Assembly: GCF_009865385.1 (NCBI RefSeq)
Contig: NZ_WWJT01000563.1
Location: forward strand, 1-49,720
DNA from: Streptomyces sp. SID486
Lineage (GTDB): Bacteria > Actinomycetota > Actinomycetes > Streptomycetales > Streptomycetaceae
DNA length: 49,720 nt
Reading direction: 5' to 3'
In this document: in pieces, positions 9,779-17,736 of the stretch
Layout of the letters: each line of letters begins with the position of its first letter
Position numbering within the stretch: position 1 is the first letter of the stretch
Notes under the pieces: generated by a model
Told to the model about the DNA's origin: nothing
Databases searched by the model: none
What the model saw: only the letters and a program-made list of their open reading frames with translations
Made by a program: the position numbers and the translations under genes

Positions 9779-10537
9779 TCAGACGCCAGCTGACTCCTCC
9801 ACCTCCAGCAGCGAGGCGCTGTGCCGTTCCTCCTCGAACCTGCGGCGGCCGCCACGCAGCCCGAACAGGCGCTTGGTGAGGGCGATGTAGAGGACCGCGA
9901 GGATGTTGAGGACGAGCGTGGCGATCTTCAGCCAGCTGACGTGCTCGGTGAGTTCGTAGATCTCCAGCGGGAGGAACGCGGCCGTCGCGACCACCGTCAG
10001 GTACTCCGCCCAGCGCTTGGCGTACCAGAGGCCGACCGCCTCGATCAGTTCGATCAGCGCGTAGGCCAGCAGCAGGCCGGCCACGAGCAGCAGCGTGGAG
10101 TGCCGGTAGCCGAAGGCCTTCTGCACGGAGCCGACGACCGGCGAGTGGTCGAGGTCGTAGTGGAAGTGCCGGAACACCGGGCGGAAGACGTCCAGGTATT
10201 CGTCGAAGAGGCGGCGCACGGCGTTCTGGCTGTTGCTGAACTTCCACACCGCGACCGCGACCAGCACGATGAACACCCCGCGCACGGCCCGCTCGACGGC
10301 GAGGAAACGCAGCACGAACAGGTCCCGCAGCACCTTGCCGCGCGGGACGAGCGGCGCGTCGGCGGCCGGCCCCGAGCCGTGCGGGCCGCCGAGCACGAAG
10401 TCGCCGCAGCGCAGGCAGCGCCAGACGTCTCCGAGCGCGGTCCGGGCGTGCAGCCGGTGCCGCAGCCGGGGGTCGTCGGGCGCGTAGGTCACATGCCCCT
10501 TGCGCGCGCAGGTCCGCCGGTCCCAGTCGATCTTCAT
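9779..10537 (-). CDS. DUF2127-like integral membrane protein
   Basis: 252 aa from ATG at 10537 behind a GGAGG-containing leader. The N-terminal 60 residues carry a pair of cysteines (WRCLRCGD) and a histidine-containing stretch (CARKGHVTY) that could form a small zinc-ribbon-like element. At least four hydrophobic segments follow (VFIVLVAVAVW; LLLVAGLLLAYALIELIEAVGLWYAKRWAEYLTV; ATAAFLPLEIYEL; LNILAVLYIALTKRLFGL). The signature GLWYAKRWAEYL...PLEIYEL is characteristic of DUF2127 membrane proteins. Function unknown. It lies downstream of the MFS gene on the same strand but is separated by a repeat-bearing 131-bp gap. Confidence 0.75.
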   Translation of the reverse strand: MKIDWDRRTCARKGHVTYAPDDPRLRHRLHARTALGDVWRCLRCGDFVLGGPHGSGPAADAPLVPRGKVLRDLFVLRFLAVERAVRGVFIVLVAVAVWKFSNSQNAVRRLFDEYLDVFRPVFRHFHYDLDHSPVVGSVQKAFGYRHSTLLLVAGLLLAYALIELIEAVGLWYAKRWAEYLTVVATAAFLPLEIYELTEHVSWLKIATLVLNILAVLYIALTKRLFGLRGGRRRFEEERHSASLLEVEESAGV

Positions 10538-10564
10538 CCCCCGTGCCTCCGTACAGTCGCCGAC

Positions 10565-10638
10565 GCCACGCACGAACGTGCCGTCCCGGTCGGTCCGGGT
10601 CGCCACGCACGAACGTGCCGTCCCGGTCGGTCCGGGTC
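10565..10638. repeat. 37-bp tandem repeat, two copies
   Basis: Two identical 37-bp units begin GCCACGCACGAACGTG and sit between the MFS gene and the DUF2127-like gene. Each unit contains the partial palindrome GCACGAACGTGC, so the duplication also doubles a possible protein-binding site. Confidence 0.8.
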
Positions 10639-10668
10639 GGCACGTTAGTGGATGACGGCGTTCGGCGA

Positions 10669-12342
10669 TCAGTCGGCCGTGCTGTTCGCCAGTTCCCTCT
10701 CCTCTTCCTTCACCTCGGCCGCCGCGGCCTCGCGGCGCGGCAGCAGGACGGCCACCAGGACCGTGCCGATGCCGAGGATCACCGCGCCGACCAGGCTCGT
10801 GTGGGCGACCGCGTCGGAGAAGGCGGAGCCGACCGCATCGGCCATCTGCCGGGCACCGCCCGCGAGTTCGCCGGCCTGCTGCTTGAGCTGCGCGGCCTGC
10901 TGCGGGTCGCTCGCCTGCTGGGCCCGCGCGGCGGCCTCGTGCGCCTTCTCGCCGATGCCCTGCGCGACGGCGTACCCGGCGCCGACCGAGTCCTGCGCGG
11001 TGTCCAGGGCGCTCGCGGGGAGCTTGCTGCCCGCGGTGGCGTCGGAGAGGTGGTCGCCGTAAGAGGTGGCGAGCAGCGAGCCCAGGATGGCGATGCCGAG
11101 CGAGCCGCCCAGCTCCAGCGAGGTGTCGTTGACGGCGCCGCCGACGCCCAGCTCGGACTCCGGGAACGCGCCCATGATGGCGTCGGTGCAGGGCGACAGG
11201 GCGAGGCCGATGGCGAGGCCCAGGATGATCAGCGGGGCGACGAAGTCGCCGTAGGTGGAGCCGGCGTCCACCTGCGTCAGCAGCGCGAGGGCGGTGGTGC
11301 CGCCGACCATGCCGGCGCTGACGGTCCACTTCATGCCGACGCGGGGGGTGAGCCAGCCGGTCAGGGCGGAGCCGACGAAGACGGCACCGGCCAGCGGCAG
11401 CATGCGTACGCCGGTCTCCAGGGCGTCGTAGCCGAGGACGAACTGCAGGTGCTGGGTGAGGTAGTAGAAGGCGCCGAAGACGGCGAGGAAGAACAGGGCG
11501 ACGGCGAGGTTGGAGCCCGCGAAGCGGCGGTGGGCGAAGCGGCGCACGTCCAGGATCGGGCGCGGGTGGCGCAGCTCCCACAGGACGAAGGCGACCAGGC
11601 CGACACCAGCGGTCACGGCGGCTCCGACGGCCTTGGCGCCCCAGCCGAAGTGCGGACCCTCGATGATCATGTAGATGAGCGCGCCGGTCCAGATCACCGA
11701 CAGCGCGCCGCCGACGTAGTCGATGCGGTCGTGGTGGCCGGCCTTGGACGGCGGCACGAGGACCAGGGCGGCGACGACGGCGACGGCCGCGATGGGCACG
11801 TTGATCAGGAAGGTGGAGGACCAGCCGTGGTCGCGCAGCAGGGCGCCGGCGACCACCGGCCCGGCGGCGATGGCGAGGCCGGCGGTGGCCGTCCACAGCA
11901 CGATGGCCTTGGCCCGCTCGGCGCGCGGGAAGGTCGCGGCGAGCAGCGAGAGCGTGGCCGGCATGATCAGCGCGGCGCCGACGCCCATCACGGCGCGGGC
12001 CGCGATGACGGTGGCCGCGCTGTCGGCGAGGTAGCCGAAGACGGCACCCGAGCCGAAGACGACGAGCCCGAGGACGAGCGCGCCGCGCCGGCTGTACTTG
12101 TCGCCGATGGCGCCGAGCAGCAGCATCAGCGCCGCGTAGGGGACGGTGTAGCCGTCGATCACCCACTGGAGGTCGGCGCTGGAGAGGCCGAGGTCCTTCG
12201 TCATGTCGGGCGCCGCGACCGTGAGGGCGGTGTTCGCCATCACGATGATCAGCAGACTGAGGCAGAGCACCAGCAGCGCCCACCAGCGCCGGGCGTAGGG
12301 GCGCTCCATCCTTTCGACCGGTTCGGTCATGACGAGTCGCAT
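10669..12342 (-). CDS. MFS drug-efflux transporter, DHA2 (EmrB/QacA-like) family
   Basis: 557 aa, consistent with the 14-helix DHA2 family of proton-coupled multidrug exporters. Visible hallmarks: helix 1 with ALLVLCLSLLIIVMANTALTVAAP, motif A-like GAIGDKYSRRGALVLG, and motif C-like GPVVAGALL in helix 5. A long Gln/Ala-rich helical loop (AHEAAARAQQASDPQQAAQ) precedes the last membrane helix. Starts at ATG 12342 with AGGAAGG 11 bases upstream; a second in-frame ATG lies four codons on. Divergent from a TetR gene with repeated palindromes between them, so probably repressed by that regulator. Substrate unknown. Confidence 0.88.
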   Translation of the reverse strand: MRLVMTEPVERMERPYARRWWALLVLCLSLLIIVMANTALTVAAPDMTKDLGLSSADLQWVIDGYTVPYAALMLLLGAIGDKYSRRGALVLGLVVFGSGAVFGYLADSAATVIAARAVMGVGAALIMPATLSLLAATFPRAERAKAIVLWTATAGLAIAAGPVVAGALLRDHGWSSTFLINVPIAAVAVVAALVLVPPSKAGHHDRIDYVGGALSVIWTGALIYMIIEGPHFGWGAKAVGAAVTAGVGLVAFVLWELRHPRPILDVRRFAHRRFAGSNLAVALFFLAVFGAFYYLTQHLQFVLGYDALETGVRMLPLAGAVFVGSALTGWLTPRVGMKWTVSAGMVGGTTALALLTQVDAGSTYGDFVAPLIILGLAIGLALSPCTDAIMGAFPESELGVGGAVNDTSLELGGSLGIAILGSLLATSYGDHLSDATAGSKLPASALDTAQDSVGAGYAVAQGIGEKAHEAAARAQQASDPQQAAQLKQQAGELAGGARQMADAVGSAFSDAVAHTSLVGAVILGIGTVLVAVLLPRREAAAAEVKEEERELANSTAD

Positions 12343-12377
12343 GGCAGGGATCGCCTTCCTCGGGGTACGCGACGGAC

Positions 12378-12440
12378 TTGCACAGTGGCGTGTAATTGCA
12401 CAACCATGTGCAATGTACGTTGTTGCACAACGCTGTGCAA
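12378..12440. promoter_or_regulatory. Tandem operator palindromes between the MFS and tetR genes
   Basis: Two clear palindromes with the same half-site and a 4-base spacer: ATTGCACA-ACCA-TGTGCAAT at 12395-12414 and TTGCACA-ACGC-TGTGCAA at 12423-12440. A degenerate third (TTGCACA-GTGG-CGTGTAA) lies at 12378-12395. They fill the divergent intergenic region and are the likely binding sites of the adjacent TetR protein. Confidence 0.8.
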
Positions 12441-12512
12441 GTCAGGCCGGGGTGTCCCCCGTGGTCCGGGAAGGCCCGGGCAGGGGCCCGGGCCACGGTC
12501 CGGGGAGGCAGA

Positions 12513-13127
12513 ATGACCGCCATGACCACGGGTAACAGCAGCCGCGCCGACGCCAACCGACGCCGTATCCTCGACGTCGCCCTCGCCGAACTGCTGCGCG
12601 ATCCCGACGCGTCCATGGACCAGATCGCGCGGGCCGCAGGGGTCGTACGACGGACGGTCTACGGCCATTTCCCCAGCCGGGAAGCGCTGATCAGCACCCT
12701 GGTGGACGGAGCCGTGGAGGCACTGGCGGACGCCGACTCCCGCGCCCGCGCCGGGGTGAACGACCCCGCGCAGGCGGTGGCCCGCTCGGTGCTCGCCCTG
12801 TGGCCGGTCGCCGACCGCTACCGGCTGCTGATCGCCCTGGCCCAGCGCACGGTCACCGTGCAGGGCATCCGCGAACGCCTGGCACCGCTGCGCGAGAACA
12901 AGGTCAGCCTGCTGCAGCGGGGGCTGGACGAGGGTGCCTTCAGCTCACCGCTGCCCGCGCCGGCCCTCGCGTACGTGCACGAGCAGATGCTCTTCGCGGT
13001 GATGGAGGCGGTGAACGACGGCCTCGTGCCGGCGGAGGAAGCGGGCCGCTCCGCCACGGTCGCCGTCCTGACGGCGGCCGGCGTACCCGCCGCACGGGCG
13101 GCCGAGCTGGTGTCCGGGGTGCGGTGA
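12513..13127 (+). CDS. TetR-family transcriptional repressor
   Basis: 204 aa from ATG at 12513 with GGGGAGG four bases upstream. N-terminal TetR helix-turn-helix: ANRRRILDVALAELL, then MDQIARAAGVVRRTVYGHFPSREAL. The C-terminal ligand domain is all-helical. Divergently transcribed from the MFS exporter, with TTGCACA palindromes between them, the standard layout of a drug-responsive repressor that controls itself and its pump. Inducer unknown. Confidence 0.9.
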   Translation: MTAMTTGNSSRADANRRRILDVALAELLRDPDASMDQIARAAGVVRRTVYGHFPSREALISTLVDGAVEALADADSRARAGVNDPAQAVARSVLALWPVADRYRLLIALAQRTVTVQGIRERLAPLRENKVSLLQRGLDEGAFSSPLPAPALAYVHEQMLFAVMEAVNDGLVPAEEAGRSATVAVLTAAGVPAARAAELVSGVR

Positions 13128-13138
13128 CCCGAAGCCGC

Positions 13139-13153
13139 GGCGCGCTCCGCGCC
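13139..13153 (+). terminator. Hairpin after tetR
   Basis: Six-base-pair stem GGCGCG/CGCGCC with a 3-base loop, followed by CTTTCGG, 12 bp after the TetR stop. Streptomyces-type terminator without a long T-run. Confidence 0.5.
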
Positions 13154-13397
13154 CTTTCGGCCGGCAGACGGGACGCGGGCCGGGACACGGCCCGGGCCGA
13201 ACACCCGGCCCGGACACAGGGCGGACCGTCCTCCGGGCCCGGACACACCGAACCGGACGCCCGGCCCGGGTTCAGGCCGGGCCGGACGCCCGGAGCCGAA
13301 GGGCGCGCCGCGCCCCTTCAGGGGCGGGGAACTGCGCGCCAAGCCACCCGCGCCCCGGCAGCCACCCGCGCCCCGCAGCCACCCGGCGGCGGGTCGC
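13154..13397. repeat. GC-rich intergenic region with a Streptomyces dispersed element
   Basis: No gene is seen. At 13311-13345 a hairpin (CGCCCC-TTCA-GGGGCG) runs into GGGGAACTGCGCG and then AAGCCACCCGCG. This module, hairpin plus GGGGAACTGCGCG, is one I recognise as widely dispersed between genes in Streptomyces chromosomes. The rest is rich in GGCCCGG/CCGGGCC words. Confidence 0.55.
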
Positions 13398-13695
13398 GAC
13401 GGACGCCCAGGGTTCGGCCGCCGCGACAGACGCTCGGGTCCTGGCGACGCGGCGGACGCTCGCGCCGCCTGACACTCGCGGCAGACGCCCAGGGTTCGGC
13501 CGCCGCGACAGACGCCCATGGGTCGGCCGCCGCGGCAGACGCTCGGGCCCTGGCGACGCGGCGGACGCTCGCGCCGCCTGACACTCGCGGCAGACGCCCA
13601 GGTTCGGCCGCCGCGGCAGACACCCATGGGTCGGCCGACGCGGCAGACGCCCAGGGTTCGGCCGCCGCGGCAGACGCTCGGGGTTCGGCGGACGC
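13398..13695. repeat. 27-bp tandem repeat array (about 11 units)
   Basis: Eleven degenerate units of 26-28 bp, typically beginning GGCAGACGCCCAGGG and ending CGGCCGCCGC. Higher-order structure is visible: the order A-B-C is repeated with two near-identical copies of the B-C pair (CTCGGGxCCTGGCGACGCG, then GCGGACGCTCGCGCCG). The array ends exactly at the stop codon of the dicarboxylate transporter gene, so it would form that gene's 3' untranslated region. There is no spacer diversity, so it is not a CRISPR. Confidence 0.85.
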
Positions 13696-15084
13696 TCAAG
13701 CCCTGGTCAGCTCCTTGCCCCCGTCGTCCCGGGCCCCGGACGGCCCGGAAGCCGTCGGCTCGCCCTCCTCCCGCGCCGTCGTCTCGTCGAACGGCAGCTC
13801 CCCCGCCAGCACCCGCCGGACCCGCACCATGTCGATCTCCCTGGTCCACGTGCCCACGAGCACCGTCGCGACCGCGTTGCCCGCGAAGTTCGTCAGCGCG
13901 CGCGCCTCGCTCATGAACCGGTCGATGCCGACGATCAGCCCGACCCCGTCCACCAGCGCCGGCTTGTGCGACTGGAGCCCGCCGGCCAGGGTCGCGAGCC
14001 CGGCCCCGCTGACGCCCGCCGCGCCCTTCGACGCCAGCAGCAGGAACAGCAGCAGCGGGATCTGCTCGCCGACCGACATCGGCGTCCCCAGCGCGTCCGC
14101 GATGTACAGCGACGCCATCGTCATGTAGATCATCGTGCCGTCGAGGTTGAACGAGTAGCCGGTGGGCACGGTGATGCCGACGACCGGCCGGCTCACGCCC
14201 AGGTGCTCCATCTTCGCGATCAGCCGCGGCAGCGCCGACTCCGACGACGAGGTGGACAGGATCAGCAGGAACTCCCGGGCGAGGTACTTGAACAGGGAGA
14301 AGACGTTCAGCCCCGCGACGATCCGCAGCAGCGCCCCGAGCACGATGAAGACGAACAGGAAACAGGTGAGGTAGAAGCCGAGCATCAGCACGGCGAGGCT
14401 CTTGAGCGCGTCGACGCCCGCGGAGCCGACCACCGCCGCGATCGCCCCGAACGCACCGATCGGCGCGGCCCACATCACCATGGACAGGATGCGGAAGACG
14501 AGGCGCTGGATGTGCTCGACACCCCGCAGCACCGGCTGGCCGGCCTCGCCCATGGCCTGGAGCGCGAACCCGGCGAGCAGCGCCACCAGCAGCGTCTGGA
14601 GCACCTGGCCCTGGGTGAACGCGGACACGAACGTGGTCGGGATGATCGACAGCACGAAGTCGACGGGCGGCAGCGCGTCGCTCTCGATCTGGGCGTGTCC
14701 GCTCTGCTTGAGCGCGTCGGTCAGGTGCAGCCCGTCACCGGGGTGCAGCACGTTGCCGACCACGAGGCCGATGGCGAGCGCGACGAGCGACATCACCAGG
14801 AAGTAGCCGAGGGCGATGCCGCCGACGGCGCCCACCTTGGCGGCCTTGCGCACGGAACCGATGCCGAGCACGATCGTGCAGAAGATGATCGGCGAGATCA
14901 TCATCTTGATCAGGTTCACGAACCCGGTGCCCAGCGGCTTCAGCTCCACCGCCGCATCGGGCCAGATCAGCCCCACGGCGATGCCGAGCGCGACCGCCGC
15001 GATGACGGCGATGTACAGGTAGTGGGTCCGGTCCCGCTTCGCGCGGGGTGCGGCAGGTGCCGTATCGGGGGTGCTGGGGGCCAC
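13696..15084 (-). CDS. dctA: C4-dicarboxylate/cation symporter (DctA/SDF family)
   Basis: 462 aa, sodium- or proton-coupled dicarboxylate uptake of the SDF (glutamate transporter-fold) family. Diagnostic motifs: the serine-rich re-entrant loop STSSSESALPRLI, the NLDGTMIYMTMASLYIADA helix, and AGLATLAGGLQSHKP. The N-terminus is LYIAVIAAVALGIAVGLIWPDAA. Starts at GTG 15084 preceded by AAGGAGG with good spacing. The C-terminal tail is charged. Divergent from a CitA/DcuS-like kinase gene, whose system probably controls its expression in response to an extracellular dicarboxylate or citrate. Confidence 0.9.
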   Translation of the reverse strand: MAPSTPDTAPAAPRAKRDRTHYLYIAVIAAVALGIAVGLIWPDAAVELKPLGTGFVNLIKMMISPIIFCTIVLGIGSVRKAAKVGAVGGIALGYFLVMSLVALAIGLVVGNVLHPGDGLHLTDALKQSGHAQIESDALPPVDFVLSIIPTTFVSAFTQGQVLQTLLVALLAGFALQAMGEAGQPVLRGVEHIQRLVFRILSMVMWAAPIGAFGAIAAVVGSAGVDALKSLAVLMLGFYLTCFLFVFIVLGALLRIVAGLNVFSLFKYLAREFLLILSTSSSESALPRLIAKMEHLGVSRPVVGITVPTGYSFNLDGTMIYMTMASLYIADALGTPMSVGEQIPLLLFLLLASKGAAGVSGAGLATLAGGLQSHKPALVDGVGLIVGIDRFMSEARALTNFAGNAVATVLVGTWTREIDMVRVRRVLAGELPFDETTAREEGEPTASGPSGARDDGGKELTRA

Positions 15085-15238
15085 GACTGCCCTCCTTGAC
15101 GTCTTCGTCGGCGAACAACCGGCGTGCGGCTCACGTCCGGGCGTTGTTGGGGAATGCCGTGACTATCTCCCGCCGTGTGAGGGCGGTCACCCTTCCGTTC
15201 ATTTAGTTCACGATTGAGCGGAGAGGCACACTGCTGAC
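15085..15238. promoter_or_regulatory. Divergent promoter region of dctA and the sensor kinase gene
   Basis: 154 bp. The A/T-richest part (TTCATTTAGTTCACGATTGA, about 15197-15216) is the likely site of promoter and response-regulator contacts. No clear palindrome was found. Confidence 0.4.
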
Positions 15239-17047
15239 ATGCGCCTACCCGCCCTCCCGAGGCCCCGCAGCCTCGCCGGCCAGCTGTTCGCCGTGCAGGC
15301 CGTGCTGATCGCACTGGTCGTGGCCGGGTACGCGCTGTTCACCTACGTCAGCGACCAGCGGCAGGCCGAGGACGCCGCCGCCCGGCAGGCCACGGCGGTC
15401 GCCCGCTCGGTCGCCGACTCCCCCTCGGTGCGTACGGCGATCCGCGCCCCGGACCCCACGGCCCGGCTGGAGCCGTACGCCCTGCGGGTCACCCGGGACG
15501 CGAACGTCGACTTCGTCACGATCATGAACCCGTCCGGCATCCGCTGGACCCACCCCGACCAGAAGCAGATCGGCAAACGCTTCCTCGGCAACATCGCCGC
15601 CGCCCAGCACGGCCGCACCCTCACCGAGACCTACACCGGCACGCTCGGCCCGTCCGTCCGCGCGGTGACCCCCGTGACGGACGCCGGCCGGATCGTCGGG
15701 CTGGTGAGCGCCGGCATCAAGGTGGAGACGATCAGCGCCCGGGTGCAGGACCAGGTCGCGGCGCTGCTCGGAGTGGCCGGCGGCACCCTGCTGCTGGGCG
15801 CGGTCGGCACGTACGTCATCAACGCCCGCCTGCGCCGCCACACCCACGGCATGAACGCCACCGAGCTGAGCCGCATGCACGACTACCACCAGGCCGCGCT
15901 GCACGCGGTCCGGGAGGGGCTGTTGATGCTGGACGGCCGGTACCGGGTGGCCCTGATCAACGACGGTGGCCGCGAACTGCTCGCGGTGGGCCCCGAGGAG
16001 GAGGTCGTGGGCCGTTCGGTGGCGGCCCTCGGCCTGCCCGCCCCGCTGACCGGCGCGCTGCTGTCCGGCGAGCCCCGGGTGGACGAGGTGCACCTGACGG
16101 CGTCCCGGGTGCTGGTGGTGAACACGTCCCCCGTCTCCGGCGGCGAACAGCGGGGTACGGTCGTCACCCTGCGCGATGTCACCGAACTCCAGTCACTGAT
16201 GGGCGAGTTGGACTCCGAGCGCGGCTTCACGCAGGCCCTGCGCTCGCAGGCGCACGAGGCGGCCAACCGGCTGCACACCGTCGTCTCGCTGATCGAGCTG
16301 GGCCGGGCCGAGGAGGCGGTGGAGTTCGCCACGGCCGAGCTGGAGCTGGCGCAGGCCCTCACCGACCAGGTGGTGGCCGCGGTGGGCGAACCGGTGCTGG
16401 CCGCCCTGCTGCTGGGCAAGACCGCGCAGGCCAACGAGCGGGGCGTGGAGCTGGTGGTCTCGGCGGACAGCCGCCTGGACGACGGCCTGCTCCCGCTCGA
16501 ACTGCCGGCCCGGGACCTGGTCACGATCCTCGGCAACCTGATCGACAACGCGGTGGACGCGGCACAGGGGACGGCGGGGGCACGGGTGACCGTGACGGCG
16601 TACGCCTCGCCCGCCGAACTGGTCCTGCGGGTGCGCGACACCGGCCCCGGTGTCGACCCAGCCCACGCCGACCTGGTGTTCCGACGGGGGTTCTCCACGA
16701 AGCCGGCCGGACCGGGCGGCCGGGGCCTCGGGCTGGCCCTGGTCCGGCAGACGGTGACCCGCCACGAGGGCACGTTGACGGTGGCGGAGCCCGGCGGGCA
16801 CGGCGGGCACGGCGGGGACGGCGAGGCCGGGGCGGTGTTCGAGGTGCGGTTGCCGCTGAGCGCGTCGGCGGAGGGCGACAAGCCCGCAAGCGGTGGGACA
16901 CCCCCGGAGCGCGGCACGACCACCAACGGCAGCGCGCTGCGGAGCGGCGGCACGACTGCGAACGGCAACCCGCCTCCGGACGGCGGCACGACCACCGACG
17001 GCAGCGCGCTCCGGAGCGGCGGCACGGCCATGGGCGGCGGCAGATGA
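15239..17047 (+). CDS. CitA/DcuS-type sensor histidine kinase
   Basis: 602 aa. Order: transmembrane helix 1 (LFAVQAVLIALVVAGYALF), periplasmic PAS-like sensor (~40-180; NVDFVTIMNPSGIRWTHPD is the typical dicarboxylate/citrate sensor segment), transmembrane helix 2, cytoplasmic PAS, then a Spo0B-type histidine helix with His339 (LRSQAHEAANRLHTVVSLIELG). The ATPase domain has the N-box NLIDNAVDAA (Asn437), VRDTGPGV and GGRGLGLALVRQTV. The last ~45 residues are three 12-residue repeats (GGTTTDGSALRS type), an odd low-complexity tail not expected for the family. The stop overlaps the response-regulator start by 4 bp (ATGA), so the two are translationally coupled. Divergent from dctA. Confidence 0.93.
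   Translation: MRLPALPRPRSLAGQLFAVQAVLIALVVAGYALFTYVSDQRQAEDAAARQATAVARSVADSPSVRTAIRAPDPTARLEPYALRVTRDANVDFVTIMNPSGIRWTHPDQKQIGKRFLGNIAAAQHGRTLTETYTGTLGPSVRAVTPVTDAGRIVGLVSAGIKVETISARVQDQVAALLGVAGGTLLLGAVGTYVINARLRRHTHGMNATELSRMHDYHQAALHAVREGLLMLDGRYRVALINDGGRELLAVGPEEEVVGRSVAALGLPAPLTGALLSGEPRVDEVHLTASRVLVVNTSPVSGGEQRGTVVTLRDVTELQSLMGELDSERGFTQALRSQAHEAANRLHTVVSLIELGRAEEAVEFATAELELAQALTDQVVAAVGEPVLAALLLGKTAQANERGVELVVSADSRLDDGLLPLELPARDLVTILGNLIDNAVDAAQGTAGARVTVTAYASPAELVLRVRDTGPGVDPAHADLVFRRGFSTKPAGPGGRGLGLALVRQTVTRHEGTLTVAEPGGHGGHGGDGEAGAVFEVRLPLSASAEGDKPASGGTPPERGTTTNGSALRSGGTTANGNPPPDGGTTTDGSALRSGGTAMGGGR
16909..17016 (+). repeat. 36-bp in-frame tandem repeat (three units)
   Basis: Three 36-bp units starting at 16909, 16945 and 16981 encode 12-residue repeats at the kinase C-terminus (GTTTNGSALRSG, GTTANGNPPPDG, GTTTDGSALRSG). 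A partial fourth unit follows. Confidence 0.85.
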
Positions 17048-17736
17048 GCGACGGACAGCAGCCCATCCGCGTCCTCGTCGTCGAGGACGACCCGGTGGCC
17101 GCCGACGCGCACGTGATGTACGTCGGCCGGGTCCCCGGGTTCGTCGCGGTCGGCAAGGCGCACACGGGCGCTCAGGCGCGGCGCATCCTGGACCGTACGC
17201 CGGTGGACCTGCTGCTGCTGGACCTGCACCTGCCGGACGTGCACGGCCTGCAGCTGGCCCGGTCGCTGCGGGCGGCCGGGTACCACGCGGACGTGATAGC
17301 GGTGACCTCGGCGCGGGATCTGGCGGTGGTGCGGGAGGGCGTCTCGCTGGGGGTCGTCCAGTACGTCCTCAAACCGTTCACCTTCGCGACGCTCCGGGAC
17401 CGGCTGGTCCGGTACGCCGAGTTCCACGCGGCGGTGGGCGAGGCGAGCGGGCAGGACGAGGTCGACCGGGCCCTGGGGGTCCTGCGGGCGCCGTCGCCCG
17501 CCGCCCTGCCGAAGGGGTTGAGCGGGCCGACGCTGGAGCGGGTGACGGGCACGCTGCGGGAGGCGGCGGAGGGGCTCACGGCGGCCGGGGTGGCCGAGGC
17601 CGTTGGAATCTCGCGGATCACCGCCCGGCGGTACCTGGAGCACCTGGTGGAGTCAGGCCGGGCCGCACGGAAACCGGTGTACGGGCAGGTGGGGCGGCCG
17701 GAGCTGATGTACCGGTGGGGAGCGCCGGGGCGCTGA
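17044..17736 (+). CDS. CitB/DcuR-type response regulator
   Basis: 230 aa. Receiver domain with acidic pair Asp15/Asp16, phospho-acceptor Asp60 (LLLLDLHLPD), Thr88 and Lys110 (YVLKPF). The C-terminal helix-turn-helix (LTAAGVAEAVGISRITARRYLEHL) is of the CitB/DcuR kind. Overlaps the kinase stop by 4 bp. It probably activates the divergent dctA gene. Its 3' end overlaps the convergent NB-ARC gene by 119 bp. Confidence 0.93.
   Translation: MSDGQQPIRVLVVEDDPVAADAHVMYVGRVPGFVAVGKAHTGAQARRILDRTPVDLLLLDLHLPDVHGLQLARSLRAAGYHADVIAVTSARDLAVVREGVSLGVVQYVLKPFTFATLRDRLVRYAEFHAAVGEASGQDEVDRALGVLRAPSPAALPKGLSGPTLERVTGTLREAAEGLTAAGVAEAVGISRITARRYLEHLVESGRAARKPVYGQVGRPELMYRWGAPGR

Noticed and set aside
13398..13695. 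CRISPR array
   Set aside because: Units are contiguous 27-bp repeats without unique spacers and with heavy drift; no cas genes nearby.
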